DNA of 64,000 bases from Adlercreutzia agrestimuris. GTDB lineage: Bacteria > Actinomycetota > Coriobacteriia > Coriobacteriales > Eggerthellaceae. Positions 1 to 8,737 of this stretch are shown here, piece after piece (position 1 is the first letter of the stretch; every line of letters starts with the position of its first letter). The position numbers and the translations under genes were made by a program. The notes below the pieces were generated by a model. It saw nothing but the letters and a program-made list of their open reading frames with translations. It was not told where the DNA came from and ran no database searches. Location of the stretch: positions 1 through 64,000 of the forward strand of contig NZ_CALPCX010000001.1 in the NCBI RefSeq assembly GCF_943193125.1, read 5' to 3'.

Positions 1-346
1 TCTCGCTGTGGCGTGACGCGCAAGGAGATACTTTACTTGAATGCTTCCGGGCTGTCAAGAACTTTTTTTAAGAAATTTTAAGTTTCTTGATTTCACCTGT
101 AAGCGGTAAATGCCCTGATCGTTTCACGAATCCTTCGCATCATTTTTAACGATTTCCGTCATGTTTTGAAGGTTTCCTTGAAGACGAATCTCCTCAAAGG
201 GCGAGGAGATATATTACGCGCACTTCTGGGGTGTTGCAAGAAGTATTTTCATGTTCACAAGACGTACACATTTCACGTTTGCACACCGTAAACCTGCGCG
301 CTTGCCCCTCGCGCTCCTCTAATATGAGAGTTCTATTTGCAGACAC
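1..346. other. Intergenic region, left edge of window
   Basis: No convincing gene is visible. The first 70 bases can be read open in two plus-strand frames that end in the T-rich stretch near 60-90, so the tail of a gene lying to the left is possible but not supported. A perfect 8-bp inverted repeat (ATCTCCTC, 7-nt loop, GAGGAGAT) lies at 188-210. A similar AGGAGATA-like word occurs near 23. It could be an operator or a weak transcript end for the anti-sigma gene, which stops at 347. Confidence 0.4.
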
Positions 347-1282
347 TTAGCCTGACGTATTTTCGCGATGATGACGTCCCTGACCGTTTTGGTGGCGCAT
401 ACCTTGCCCATCGCCTTCGCCATGCCCACCATTTTCACAAGCTGTACCCTCAGCACCAGAAGAGCTATCTTGGGTTGCATCTTGATTCTCGGCAAGATCA
501 TCTGCGCCCCATCCAGCGCGACGCCGCTCGCATTGATTAATGCACTCGTGAAGCTCACTCATACTCATTTGAGAGCAAGATTCAAGCGTGGCTGCATCAT
601 CAAGTTCCATAAGCTGGCAGGCTGCTCGGTACTTCCCCGCCCCCATGCAATGCCCATGTGCAACTTGCATCTCTTCAAATGTCACATGAGTATTTGTCAC
701 ATTGCTAAAAAGCGGAGCAAATACCTCTTGAGCCCAAGAACACAACTGATTCGATTGACTTTCATCTTCTGATGCAATACTTACCTCTGCGCTTGCGTGC
801 TCAGAAACATAGCGCGCGAAAGCCTGGGAACTCGCAAGGGTTGCCAGCGCCTCTTCGCAAGGCATACCAACAACCGAAGTCTCCTCAAGCACTGCTTGTG
901 CATCGTCATTGAGAGCCTCAGCTCCAATAACATAGTTGAAGCAATTTACTTTGAGCGAAAGCGACGGGTTGATATCAATATCAAGCAACGCTGTAGGATT
1001 GTTCCATACCCCTAAACCGCCAACCAACATAACTGCGAAAACAAGACAGGCAGCAAGGGTAAGCCATATATGCGAAGAAGTCTTCTTGCGTTGCGTTGTA
1101 GGTACAGGTGTTGCCATTGGCACAGAGTGCCCCAGATGTGTTTGATCATGAGATGGCAAAGACGCATTCTGTTCGGCATAGGCTTGAAGTGCAGCAAGGG
1201 TGGCTTGGTTTACTTCGTCGGGAACATGAATGCTATCGAATGCATCACGCACACGTTCGTTGAGTTTATCGGGAGTGGTCAT
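347..1282 (-). CDS. RsgI-like membrane anti-sigma factor
   Basis: Probable anti-sigma factor controlling the ECF sigma factor just upstream. From the chosen ATG (1282) it has 311 residues: a cytoplasmic N-terminus with a short helical sigma-binding-like stretch, one membrane segment at about residues 72-93, then an outside region beginning with DIDINPSLSLKVN. That is the signature of the RsgI extracellular domain. The outside part is rich in Cys and ends in a Gly/His-rich tail (GGHGEGDGQG, then RHH). The start is fixed by a GAAGGAGG ribosome site and by an ATGA overlap with the sigma gene stop, so the two are translationally coupled. An upstream in-frame ATG at 1324 would lie inside the sigma gene and is less likely. 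The family call rests on the RsgI motif and on gene order; the signal sensed is unknown. Confidence 0.75.
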   Translation of the reverse strand: MTTPDKLNERVRDAFDSIHVPDEVNQATLAALQAYAEQNASLPSHDQTHLGHSVPMATPVPTTQRKKTSSHIWLTLAACLVFAVMLVGGLGVWNNPTALLDIDINPSLSLKVNCFNYVIGAEALNDDAQAVLEETSVVGMPCEEALATLASSQAFARYVSEHASAEVSIASEDESQSNQLCSWAQEVFAPLFSNVTNTHVTFEEMQVAHGHCMGAGKYRAACQLMELDDAATLESCSQMSMSELHECINQCERRRAGWGADDLAENQDATQDSSSGAEGTACENGGHGEGDGQGMRHQNGQGRHHRENTSG

Positions 1283-1764
1283 AAGAGCGCCTCCTTCAAA
1301 AGCGCACGTCCGCGCGAAATCCATGAGTACACACTATTGACGGGCGCATCAATAATCTCAGCAATCTCAGGGGCGGTATATCCTTCGTACAATGCAAGAT
1401 ATGCGGGCGTCTTAGGTGGATCAGCCATGCGAGCAAATGCATCAACCACCTCATAGGCTATTGATCCTGGTTTAACTAACAGATCATTGGTTTGCTTGGT
1501 AGAAATACACTCGTCAAGCGACTCGCTCTTTCGCGCAGCCGCTTTATTGAAGTCTTTGCACTTATTGAGCGCCACACGCACAAGCCATGCCTTGCGATGC
1601 TCTTCACTATTAAACGATTGTTCATCGGCAAGCGCATAACGCAAAAAGGTATCCTGATAAATATCTTGAGCATCGGCATAGGTGGCAACATGCAAGCTAC
1701 ATGCTCGCCATACAGCATCACCATGCAAAGTAAGCGCCTGCTCTATGTCGCTTTGAGGACGCAT
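1279..1764 (-). CDS. ECF-type RNA polymerase sigma factor
   Basis: Sigma-70 family factor of the extracytoplasmic-function type, about 161 residues, the usual size. Region 2 is seen in the N-terminal half (DAQDIYQDTFLRYA, then WLVRVALNKCKDF). Region 4 is seen at the C-terminus (LALYEGYTAPEIAEII, then SVYSWISRGRALLKEAL), a helix-turn-helix for -35 recognition. Three starts are possible (GTG 1773, ATG 1770, ATG 1764). I prefer 1764 because an AGGTG ribosome site sits 8 bases before it. The stop overlaps the anti-sigma start (ATGA). The gene begins about 30 bases after the stop of the secreted Cys/His-rich protein, so the three probably form one operon. Confidence 0.85.
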   Translation of the reverse strand: MRPQSDIEQALTLHGDAVWRACSLHVATYADAQDIYQDTFLRYALADEQSFNSEEHRKAWLVRVALNKCKDFNKAAARKSESLDECISTKQTNDLLVKPGSIAYEVVDAFARMADPPKTPAYLALYEGYTAPEIAEIIDAPVNSVYSWISRGRALLKEALL

Positions 1765-1794
1765 ACACATCACACCTACACCGAAATCTGCTAC

Positions 1795-2175
1795 CTACCA
1801 ACGATTGCAACCATGATGTCGCCCGGACGCACCCACATATGCACCGGTATTTGCACATCCCCCATGATGTCCATAGCCGCGTCCATATGCCGACGTTGAG
1901 TCTTCCTCGTCGTTGAAACGAGGACAATCTTGCGGGACTGCTTCATCGTTGAAGCGGGGGCAATCTTGCGGAATCTGACAAGCTTGTCCAAGGGGACAGT
2001 CGCCCAATTGATAACGCGGGCAATATTGCTCACAAGTACTCAGCACGTGCGTCATGCAGGTACGAAACGTTGAGTGCATCATATGCAAACGATGGGGCGA
2101 AGCATACCCCTGCAAGGGAAACGCCAGCAAAGCAACGAGCATGCCGGTAGTAATAATTGCAGCAACCTTTTTCAT
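1795..2175 (-). CDS. Secreted Cys/His-rich small protein
   Basis: I do not recognise a family. From ATG 2175 (ribosome site AGAGGG) the product is 126 residues with a signal peptide (MKKVAAII start, hydrophobic core, likely cut near YAS-PH). The mature part of about 100 residues has 9 Cys and 8 His, several in Cys-Pro pairs. It contains a tandem decapeptide PQDCPRFNDE at residues 69-78 and 81-90, and ends in a Gly/His-rich tail. An in-frame ATG at 2262 would place an untypical extension before the signal peptide and is rejected. The gene lies directly upstream of an ECF sigma/anti-sigma pair and is probably co-transcribed. The composition suggests metal or redox sensing outside the membrane; this is inference. 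Confidence 0.65.
   Translation of the reverse strand: MKKVAAIITTGMLVALLAFPLQGYASPHRLHMMHSTFRTCMTHVLSTCEQYCPRYQLGDCPLGQACQIPQDCPRFNDEAVPQDCPRFNDEEDSTSAYGRGYGHHGGCANTGAYVGASGRHHGCNRW
1906..1971 (-). repeat. Tandem decapeptide-coding repeat
   Basis: Two copies of a 30-base unit, separated by 6 bases, encode PQDCPRFNDE twice within the secreted Cys/His-rich protein. The copies differ at a few bases but the amino acids are identical. Confidence 0.75.
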
Positions 2176-2320
2176 ATTGAACCCTCTCAAACTGTTCTGC
2201 TTGAAAAACCTTCTATAAAGAAAACGATTGACAAGACCAAATCCTTGCAACAATTTTGACAAATTTCATAAACAAATGCATCCCACGAGCAAAAAGCGAA
2301 AAGGCGCCTCGTACAAGACA

Positions 2321-2357
2321 ACAAAAGGACACCTTATAAGATGTCCTTTTGTACGTG
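2321..2357 (-). terminator. Terminator after tyrS
   Basis: Perfect 11-bp inverted repeat ACAAAAGGACA / TGTCCTTTTGT (2321-2331 and 2342-2352) with a 10-nt loop. A- and T-rich arms would let it work in both directions. It sits between tyrS and the start of the Cys/His-rich protein. Confidence 0.75.
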
Positions 2358-2393
2358 TACTTCATTAAAGACGCGTATGTACTATTAAGCGTA

Positions 2394-3605
2394 TTAGACC
2401 AGTTTCACAAACTTACGCTTGCCTACTTGCACAACAGCATCATGCAGAAGCGCTGGATCAACATTATATGATTTCGCTGCAACTGCTTCGCCGTTGATTT
2501 TTACGCCGCCACCGTCAATGAGTCGACGTGCTTCGCCAGCAGATTGTGCAAGACCGGCATCGTTTATGATCTTTGCCAAATACACCGTACCCTCTTCATT
2601 GGGCGTCAAATCTGCCTCAAAAGTGGGGATATCCTCAGGAATCTCGTGTTGCTTAAATACCTTATCGAAGGCCGCTTCAGCCTGATTAGCTGCTACTTCG
2701 TCGTAGTAAGCTGCAACAATATTGCGAGCAAGTGCGCGCTTAACCTTGTTAGGATGCAACGAATCTGCCGCAAGTCCTGCTTCAATTTCATCAATCTCGG
2801 TAACATCGGCGGTAGAAGCAAGACGATAGTACTTCACCATAAGCTCGTCAGGGATAGACATTACTTTGCCAAACATGTCAGCGGGCTCATCGGTAAGACC
2901 AATATAGTTGCCATAGCTCTTTGACATCTTCTTCTCGCCATCGGTGCCTTCAAGCAGCGGCAGCGTCAAGCATACCTGCGGCTCCATACCCATTTTCTCC
3001 ATGAGCTCGCGTCCAGCAAGCAAGTTGAACAGCTGGTCGGTGCCACCCAATTCGACATCTGCCTTAATAACAACCGAATCGTATGCTTGCATAACCGGAT
3101 ACAAAAACTCATGCAGACTAATAGATTGACCCGACGTGTAACGGTTATGGAAGTCATCACGCTCAAGAATGCGTGCCACCGTGAAGTTTGCCGTCAACTT
3201 GAGTAAGCCCTCCATATCAAGCTCCATAAGCCACTCAGAGTTGTAGCGCAAAGTTGTCTTTTTTGGATCAAGCACCTTAAAGGCCTGATCTACGTAGGTT
3301 TGTGCATTTGCCTTAATTTGTTCAGGAGTTAGTTGTGGGCGCGTAGAATTGCGTCCTGACGGATCTCCAATAAGCGCAGTGCCATCACCAATAATAAGAG
3401 TGACTTCATGTCCTAAGTCTTGGAATTGGCGAAGCTTGCGCAAAGGCACCGCATGTCCCAAATGAATATCAGGAGCAGTCGGATCAACGCCAAGCTTAAT
3501 ATTGAGCGGAATACCGCGCTTGAGTTTTTCAAGCAATGCCGCTTCGGGAACGATCTGTGCGGCACCAGAACTAATAATATGGAGCTGTTCTTCTGCAGAT
3601 AACAT
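2394..3605 (-). CDS. tyrS: Tyrosyl-tRNA synthetase
   Basis: Class I aminoacyl-tRNA synthetase that charges tRNA-Tyr in the cytoplasm. It has 403 residues, the normal size for the bacterial TyrRS form with this HLGH variant. The HIGH-type signature is DIHLGHAVPLRK near residue 45, the KMSKS loop is KKMSKSYGNYIG near 230, and a C-terminal S4 RNA-binding domain covers about 340-403 (GEARRLIDGGGVKING). The start has an AGAGG ribosome site. It stands alone between the U32 peptidase and the sigma operon; no T-box motif is seen in the 145 bases upstream. Confidence 0.97.
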   Translation of the reverse strand: MLSAEEQLHIISSGAAQIVPEAALLEKLKRGIPLNIKLGVDPTAPDIHLGHAVPLRKLRQFQDLGHEVTLIIGDGTALIGDPSGRNSTRPQLTPEQIKANAQTYVDQAFKVLDPKKTTLRYNSEWLMELDMEGLLKLTANFTVARILERDDFHNRYTSGQSISLHEFLYPVMQAYDSVVIKADVELGGTDQLFNLLAGRELMEKMGMEPQVCLTLPLLEGTDGEKKMSKSYGNYIGLTDEPADMFGKVMSIPDELMVKYYRLASTADVTEIDEIEAGLAADSLHPNKVKRALARNIVAAYYDEVAANQAEAAFDKVFKQHEIPEDIPTFEADLTPNEEGTVYLAKIINDAGLAQSAGEARRLIDGGGVKINGEAVAAKSYNVDPALLHDAVVQVGKRKFVKLV

Positions 3606-3750
3606 TGAAACCTCTTTATCTCATTTATCACATTACAGGCGTTTAATCATTGTGCGACTGCCGCCCTTTTTGATTATTGGATGCTTCGGTTGTTGCACAC
3701 GCGATTGTTGCGCGTTTTGGCATTCTACCATAGCAAACGTTTGCAAACAT

Positions 3751-6225
3751 TTACGAGACTCCGCGGAATAAGTGACCGCTGGTTGTCGATGGAGTTTTGG
3801 CAATATTGTTGCCGCTTGCATGCGCCACACTTCGGGCACGCACTGCTCGAGCAACTGCTTGCGTTGTTTGTTCGACGTTCATGAGCGTTGTGTCAACCAT
3901 AACCGCAGTTATACCTGCACTCATAAGATCACTCATCGTATGAGCTACATCTAACTCAACCCCATTAAAGAGATGACTGCGACCAAGTGCATCAGTAATC
4001 ACCGGAAACTCAAAGTCTTTTCTATCTTTGAGATAGTGCGGACTCTTGCGACGAGGACACTCCTCACAATTCTCATCGCACGGTCCTTGACTCATAAGCA
4101 AGCAATGCTCGGTGATCATAAGCTCTTGAGCGCCCATAATAGTGAGTCCAAGTTCAACAGGCGAATGCTCAGCAATATCAGCAATCTGGCCCAACGTAAG
4201 CTCAGGTGAAAGCCATACACGGGTGGCGCCAAGACGAGCAGCTGCCTTGCATGCGCATGAATTCACGAGCGGCAGGTGTGGGCCAACTTCGGGTACTGCA
4301 CCAATTTCTTGCGCATGAACAAGCGCTCCAATGCTCTCCACAAATAACGGCTTTTGAGCGCGAACTGGGCGCCATGCATCGAAATCAAGCGCCTCCTCTC
4401 GCGTGCCTTCAACAGGATCATGAACAACTGTAGGAACCGCAAGCGTGATCTTGTTAGGGTAACCCGCCTGCTCAACAGTCTGACTGCGCTGTCCAGCAAT
4501 GACTGCTTCGCCACGCTTATAGTTGAGAATAGGCACGATAATTTCATCGGCGCCGGCGCGCTTTGCCGCACGTGCACATGCAGGGTTTGTTGCCCACGCC
4601 ACAATGCGCATACCACGCGCGGAGGCATCCTTTATGTGCTCATCTTTTTGTATGCGAGGCAGTGTGCGCTCATGATATGGCGCAAGAAGTGCTCCAGCAA
4701 GATCATCAAGCGCAGCGGCGCGTAAACGATGCAGCTGAGAAAAGCCCACGCCGACACCATCATCAAGTTCAATATCTAGCTTATTAATAGTAAAGGGTGT
4801 TTGTCCAAGCCTGTCCACATGTAAGGCAACATCATCTTCGCTCACCGCTTTAGTACGCGCGGCCTCAACAACATCCCCTACAGCAACCCCTTCACACTGC
4901 AAAGGAGCACCGCCATTACCCTCTTGATGCTGGGCTGGCCAAAACGAGATAGTCAGCGGCTGTCCAAGGCGCATGATTACGCGACCGTCTACAGCAACGC
5001 GCGGTTCAAATTCGCTCTCTTCAAAAGCAGCTTGCGCACTACGCACGCGGAATACGCGATCTCCTTTTTTGACATTCTTGTCTACCTCAATGGTATAAAG
5101 CGTCTCTTTTTGACGAGGCTCTTTTTCTTGAGACAGTGTAGTAACAGTCTGAGCAAAATGCCCCTTATTCGTCCAAAACTCAAGCACATCACCAATGCAC
5201 AGCTCTTGCTCAGAGGCTAGCGTCACTCTTTTGCCCGCAACGCGCTCAACGCGACCAATAAACACACCGCGGTTGTTAGGTCGCGCATAGCTCATCATGT
5301 CGTTGCCGCGCTCGTTGTCCATATAGGCTGTGGTGAATCCGCGCGAAAACGCTTCTGAAAGGCGAAGCTTTTGTGCTTCTTTGGTTTGTTCGGCAACGGC
5401 TTTGTTAGCCAACACCGCATCAAGCGCCTCACGGTAAACACTTACGACAGCAAAGACATATTCAGGTGACTTCATGCGCCCTTCAATCTTGAGCGAAGAT
5501 ACACCGGCTGCCACCAATTCATCCAATTTGTCTAAAGCACAAAGGTCTTTAGGAGAAAGCAAATGATCTCCCGGAGAAGGCAGGTTTTTCCGCAATGCCT
5601 TGTTATGAAGCTCGTAAGGCAAACGACACGCTTGTGCGCACATACCACGGTTTGCCGAGCGGCCGCCAATCAACGAAGACATAAGACACTGACCTGAATA
5701 ACAAACGCAAATTGCACCATGAATAAAGGTCTCAACCTCAATATCAAGCTCAGAGGCTATAGCTGCAAGATGAGCAATTTCAGTAAGCGAAAGCTCGCGA
5801 GCAAGCGTAATTCGCTTAGCCCCTAAAAGCGCAGCGGCTTCCACCCCGTCAGCAGAATGAATATTCATCTGAGTGGAAGCATGCACACGAGCTTGCGGCA
5901 ACGTGCGAGCTAACTCAGACGCAAGACCAATATCTTGAACAATAAAAGCATCAACTCCACACCGATATGCCTGACGCGCAGTTTCTAAAGCGCGGTCAAA
6001 CTCCGACGGCATAATAATAGTATTCATGGTGAGATACACCGACACACCGCGCAAATGAGCATAGTCACACGCATCACCAAGGGTTTCAAGCGTGAAATTA
6101 TCTGCACCGCGACGCGCATTAAATGAATCAAGCCCAAGGTAGACCGCATCAGCACCTGCGCGAACTGCAGCATGCAAGCACGCCAGATTTCCCGCTGGTG
6201 CAAGAAGTTCAACAGAAGTATTCAT
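3751..6225 (-). CDS. U32 family peptidase with C-terminal DUF3656-type region
   Basis: Member of the U32 collagenase-like family, 824 residues, the long form. The N-terminal half is the U32 barrel (ELLAPAGNLACLHAAVRAGA at the start). The family signature is ETFIHGAICVCYSGQC followed by SANRGMCAQACRLPYEL at about residues 163-205, with the conserved Cys residues. A second barrel-like part follows, with a Cys cluster near residue 700 (CDENCEECPRRK). Family members such as RlhA and TrhP act in hydroxylation of 23S rRNA or tRNA rather than proteolysis; which role applies here cannot be read from sequence. It is followed after about 145 bases by tyrS. Confidence 0.88.
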   Translation of the reverse strand: MNTSVELLAPAGNLACLHAAVRAGADAVYLGLDSFNARRGADNFTLETLGDACDYAHLRGVSVYLTMNTIIMPSEFDRALETARQAYRCGVDAFIVQDIGLASELARTLPQARVHASTQMNIHSADGVEAAALLGAKRITLARELSLTEIAHLAAIASELDIEVETFIHGAICVCYSGQCLMSSLIGGRSANRGMCAQACRLPYELHNKALRKNLPSPGDHLLSPKDLCALDKLDELVAAGVSSLKIEGRMKSPEYVFAVVSVYREALDAVLANKAVAEQTKEAQKLRLSEAFSRGFTTAYMDNERGNDMMSYARPNNRGVFIGRVERVAGKRVTLASEQELCIGDVLEFWTNKGHFAQTVTTLSQEKEPRQKETLYTIEVDKNVKKGDRVFRVRSAQAAFEESEFEPRVAVDGRVIMRLGQPLTISFWPAQHQEGNGGAPLQCEGVAVGDVVEAARTKAVSEDDVALHVDRLGQTPFTINKLDIELDDGVGVGFSQLHRLRAAALDDLAGALLAPYHERTLPRIQKDEHIKDASARGMRIVAWATNPACARAAKRAGADEIIVPILNYKRGEAVIAGQRSQTVEQAGYPNKITLAVPTVVHDPVEGTREEALDFDAWRPVRAQKPLFVESIGALVHAQEIGAVPEVGPHLPLVNSCACKAAARLGATRVWLSPELTLGQIADIAEHSPVELGLTIMGAQELMITEHCLLMSQGPCDENCEECPRRKSPHYLKDRKDFEFPVITDALGRSHLFNGVELDVAHTMSDLMSAGITAVMVDTTLMNVEQTTQAVARAVRARSVAHASGNNIAKTPSTTSGHLFRGVS

Positions 6226-6314
6226 ATGATCGTGAGTTCCTTACCCTTACATACTATGAATAGTGAATATAAAAATCAGTGGCATGCGCATTTGCAGCCT
6301 GCAACATTGTGTAT

Positions 6315-6348
6315 CGTTGATCGATTGCTATGGTAGTATAGTGCAATT
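6315..6348 (+). promoter_or_regulatory. Possible leaderless promoter of class A PBP
   Basis: TATAGT at 6337-6342 lies only 6 bases before the ATG at 6349. No Shine-Dalgarno-like sequence is visible before the ATG. Transcription from this -10 would start at or next to the start codon. The -35 is weak. Confidence 0.35.
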
Positions 6349-8610
6349 ATGAAAATACGGAGAAAACAGCGCGAAAAGCGCACTCATGCAGTGCAGTGGG
6401 CGCTCCTTATTTTGGTAGCGTCGCTGTGTTTTGTTATGTACTGGGGTGTGCAGGGGGCATTTCGAGTTGTAGGCACCTGGTCTGACGACCTGCCTTCCAT
6501 TGAAGATGTCGACTTTACCAACACCTCCAAAGAGTCCACGATGTATGCCGCGGACGGTACTACCATGCTCGCAGAGTTCCAATTGGAAAAACGCGATCCT
6601 ATTGAGCTTGATCAGGTGAGCCAATACGCCATTGAGGCCACTGTTGACACCGAGGATGTTCGTTTCTATGAACACACCGGCGTTGACCTTTTTGGCATTG
6701 GGCGAGCATTCGTTAACAACTTGCGTGGCGGTGATTTGGAAGGTGCATCTACCATCACCCAACAATTGGTTCGCAATACCATCCTGACGCAAGAGGCTAA
6801 CGACATTACCATGGAGCGCAAAATTCGCGAAGCCGAATTGGCACTTGAAATGGAAAAGCGCTATTCAAAAGACGAAATCTTGCTCATGTATCTCAACACC
6901 ATCAATTATGGTGATGGCTGCTACGGTATTGAAGCTGCTGCGCAAAACTATTTCCAAGTCTCGGCAGCAGACCTTACCCTGACACAAGCAGCCACGCTGG
7001 TGGGTATTCCCCAATCTCCTACCTATTTAGATCCAAAGCTTTATCCAGACGACTGCCTCAAACGCAGAAATGTTGTTTTGGAGCGCATGCTTAGTGCGGG
7101 AGATATTACCCAAGAAGAATGCGACGAAGCCAAAGCGCAGGAGTTAGGGCTCAACCCAGCTCCCGATGCGCCCGAAGAAGGTATTTACGCATACCCTTAT
7201 TTCACCAGTTATGTTCGCGAGCTTCTGCTTGCCTCCGATAACCCTTACGGATGCTCATATGCAGATTTATTCCGCGGCGGATTAACCATTTACACATCCC
7301 TCGACGTTAACCTTCAAGAAAAAGCTGAAGCAGCTTGTGCCGCACAGCGTGAGCGTATGTCACCTGATTTGGAAGCGGCATTGGTGGCAATTGATGTGGA
7401 AACTGGGCAAGTTCAAGCAATGGTTGGTGGTAGTGACTATGTCGCTTCAAAGGTAAACCTTGCCACAGGCACCGGCGGATCTGGTCGCCAAGCGGGTTCA
7501 ACCTTTAAAGCGTTTACTCTTGCCGCTGCTATTGAAGAGGGCATCTCACCAAGCACACGCATTGATTGCACCTCGCCTATGACCATCGACATTGATGGAC
7601 AAAAGCAAACAATTGAGAACTTCAATAACGCCAACTATGGTGTGCGCACCATCCAAGTGGCCACAGCGCTTTCTTCAAACACGGGCTTTATGCGCCTTTC
7701 CGAAGCGCTTGATGATGGCGCTATTACAGAAATGGCTCATCGTTTAGGCGTAGATTCAGAGTTTGATACGGTAGCTTCCACAACACTTGGATCAGCTGAC
7801 GTCACCCCACTTGAGATGGCGCGCGCTTACTCAACGCTTGCTTCTAATGGCATCAAACGCGATGCCATTGTGGTGACACGTATTGAAGATCGTGAAGGAA
7901 ACATCATTTACGAAGCGCCCGACACAAGCGATCGTGTTCTAAGCGAAGAGGTGGCCGGCGCTACCACAAAAGTGCTGCGCACTGTATTTGATACTGCCAA
8001 TGGCACTGCTTACGGATTCGCGCCCGCAGGAGGTCAGCCAGTTGCTGGCAAAACAGGTACCGCATCTGACTTCACCGACCATTGGTTGGTAGGCTACACA
8101 CCTTATCTCACCTGCGCCACCTGGATTGGCAACCCGGCGGGCAACATTGCCACCGACCCGTCTCTTACCTGTAACGCGCTTTGGCAAGACTTCATGACGC
8201 AAGCAATTGCTGATCATGAGATTGTCAATTTCCCTGAAACCAAAGATCCCACGTACAACAATCCGTTTAACGCTTCACAGAAAAAGAAGCTTGGCGCAGA
8301 AGATGGCGACAAAGACAAGGATAAGGACGACGAAGATAAAGATAAAGATGAAGAAGACGAAGACAAAGACGATGAGAATAAAGACGACGAAGACTCAGAT
8401 AACGAAGAAACGTCTGCTAATCCCGACGACCCAGCCTCTGCCCCATCGGTTGTAGGAAAGACGTTTGATCAGGCTGTAGAAGCACTCAACGACTACAATG
8501 CCGGCTATTACGAGGAGTACTCAGACTCCGTTCCTGCCGGAACTGTCATCTCACAGCGCGTTGAAAATGGCATGGTGGTATTAGTTATCTCGCTTGGTCC
8601 AAAACCTTAA
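6349..8610 (+). CDS. Class A penicillin-binding protein with C-terminal PASTA domain
   Basis: Bifunctional peptidoglycan synthase anchored in the membrane. The 753 residues read: short basic N-terminus, one membrane segment (about 14-37), then a GT51 glycosyltransferase with EDVRFYEHTGVD near 102 and GASTITQQLVRNT near 133. The transpeptidase follows, with SxxK as STFK near 384, SxN as SSNTG near 443 and KTGT near 568. A very acidic Lys/Asp/Glu linker covers about 645-695, followed by one PASTA domain (PSVVGKTFDQAVEAL onward). All catalytic motifs are present. It is convergent with a second class A PBP at 9363-11630 that has a different tail. Confidence 0.95.
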   Translation: MKIRRKQREKRTHAVQWALLILVASLCFVMYWGVQGAFRVVGTWSDDLPSIEDVDFTNTSKESTMYAADGTTMLAEFQLEKRDPIELDQVSQYAIEATVDTEDVRFYEHTGVDLFGIGRAFVNNLRGGDLEGASTITQQLVRNTILTQEANDITMERKIREAELALEMEKRYSKDEILLMYLNTINYGDGCYGIEAAAQNYFQVSAADLTLTQAATLVGIPQSPTYLDPKLYPDDCLKRRNVVLERMLSAGDITQEECDEAKAQELGLNPAPDAPEEGIYAYPYFTSYVRELLLASDNPYGCSYADLFRGGLTIYTSLDVNLQEKAEAACAAQRERMSPDLEAALVAIDVETGQVQAMVGGSDYVASKVNLATGTGGSGRQAGSTFKAFTLAAAIEEGISPSTRIDCTSPMTIDIDGQKQTIENFNNANYGVRTIQVATALSSNTGFMRLSEALDDGAITEMAHRLGVDSEFDTVASTTLGSADVTPLEMARAYSTLASNGIKRDAIVVTRIEDREGNIIYEAPDTSDRVLSEEVAGATTKVLRTVFDTANGTAYGFAPAGGQPVAGKTGTASDFTDHWLVGYTPYLTCATWIGNPAGNIATDPSLTCNALWQDFMTQAIADHEIVNFPETKDPTYNNPFNASQKKKLGAEDGDKDKDKDDEDKDKDEEDEDKDDENKDDEDSDNEETSANPDDPASAPSVVGKTFDQAVEALNDYNAGYYEEYSDSVPAGTVISQRVENGMVVLVISLGPKP
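8293..8412 (+). repeat. Low-complexity Asp/Glu/Lys linker repeat
   Basis: Purine-rich GA(C/T)AA(A/G)GA-type repeats encode an alternating acidic/basic linker between the transpeptidase and PASTA domains of the PBP. Confidence 0.7.
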
Positions 8611-8629
8611 GACGCTCTCTCTATCTAAT

Positions 8630-8672
8630 AACAAAAAAGAAGGTCGCATTTCTGCGACCTTCTTTTTTGTTA
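8630..8672. terminator. Bidirectional terminator between PBP and lipoprotein
   Basis: Inverted repeat with GC core AGGTCGCA / TGCGACCT (8641-8648, 8653-8660) and a TTTC loop. It is flanked by A-run and T-run (AAAAAAGA before, TCTTTTTTGTT after), so it can serve both convergent genes. Confidence 0.9.
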
Positions 8673-8737
8673 TATGCAAGTTTTACCTTTGTTAAGTACG
8701 TATGCGCTTGCAGAATTTGCGCTATCTAAACGAACGC

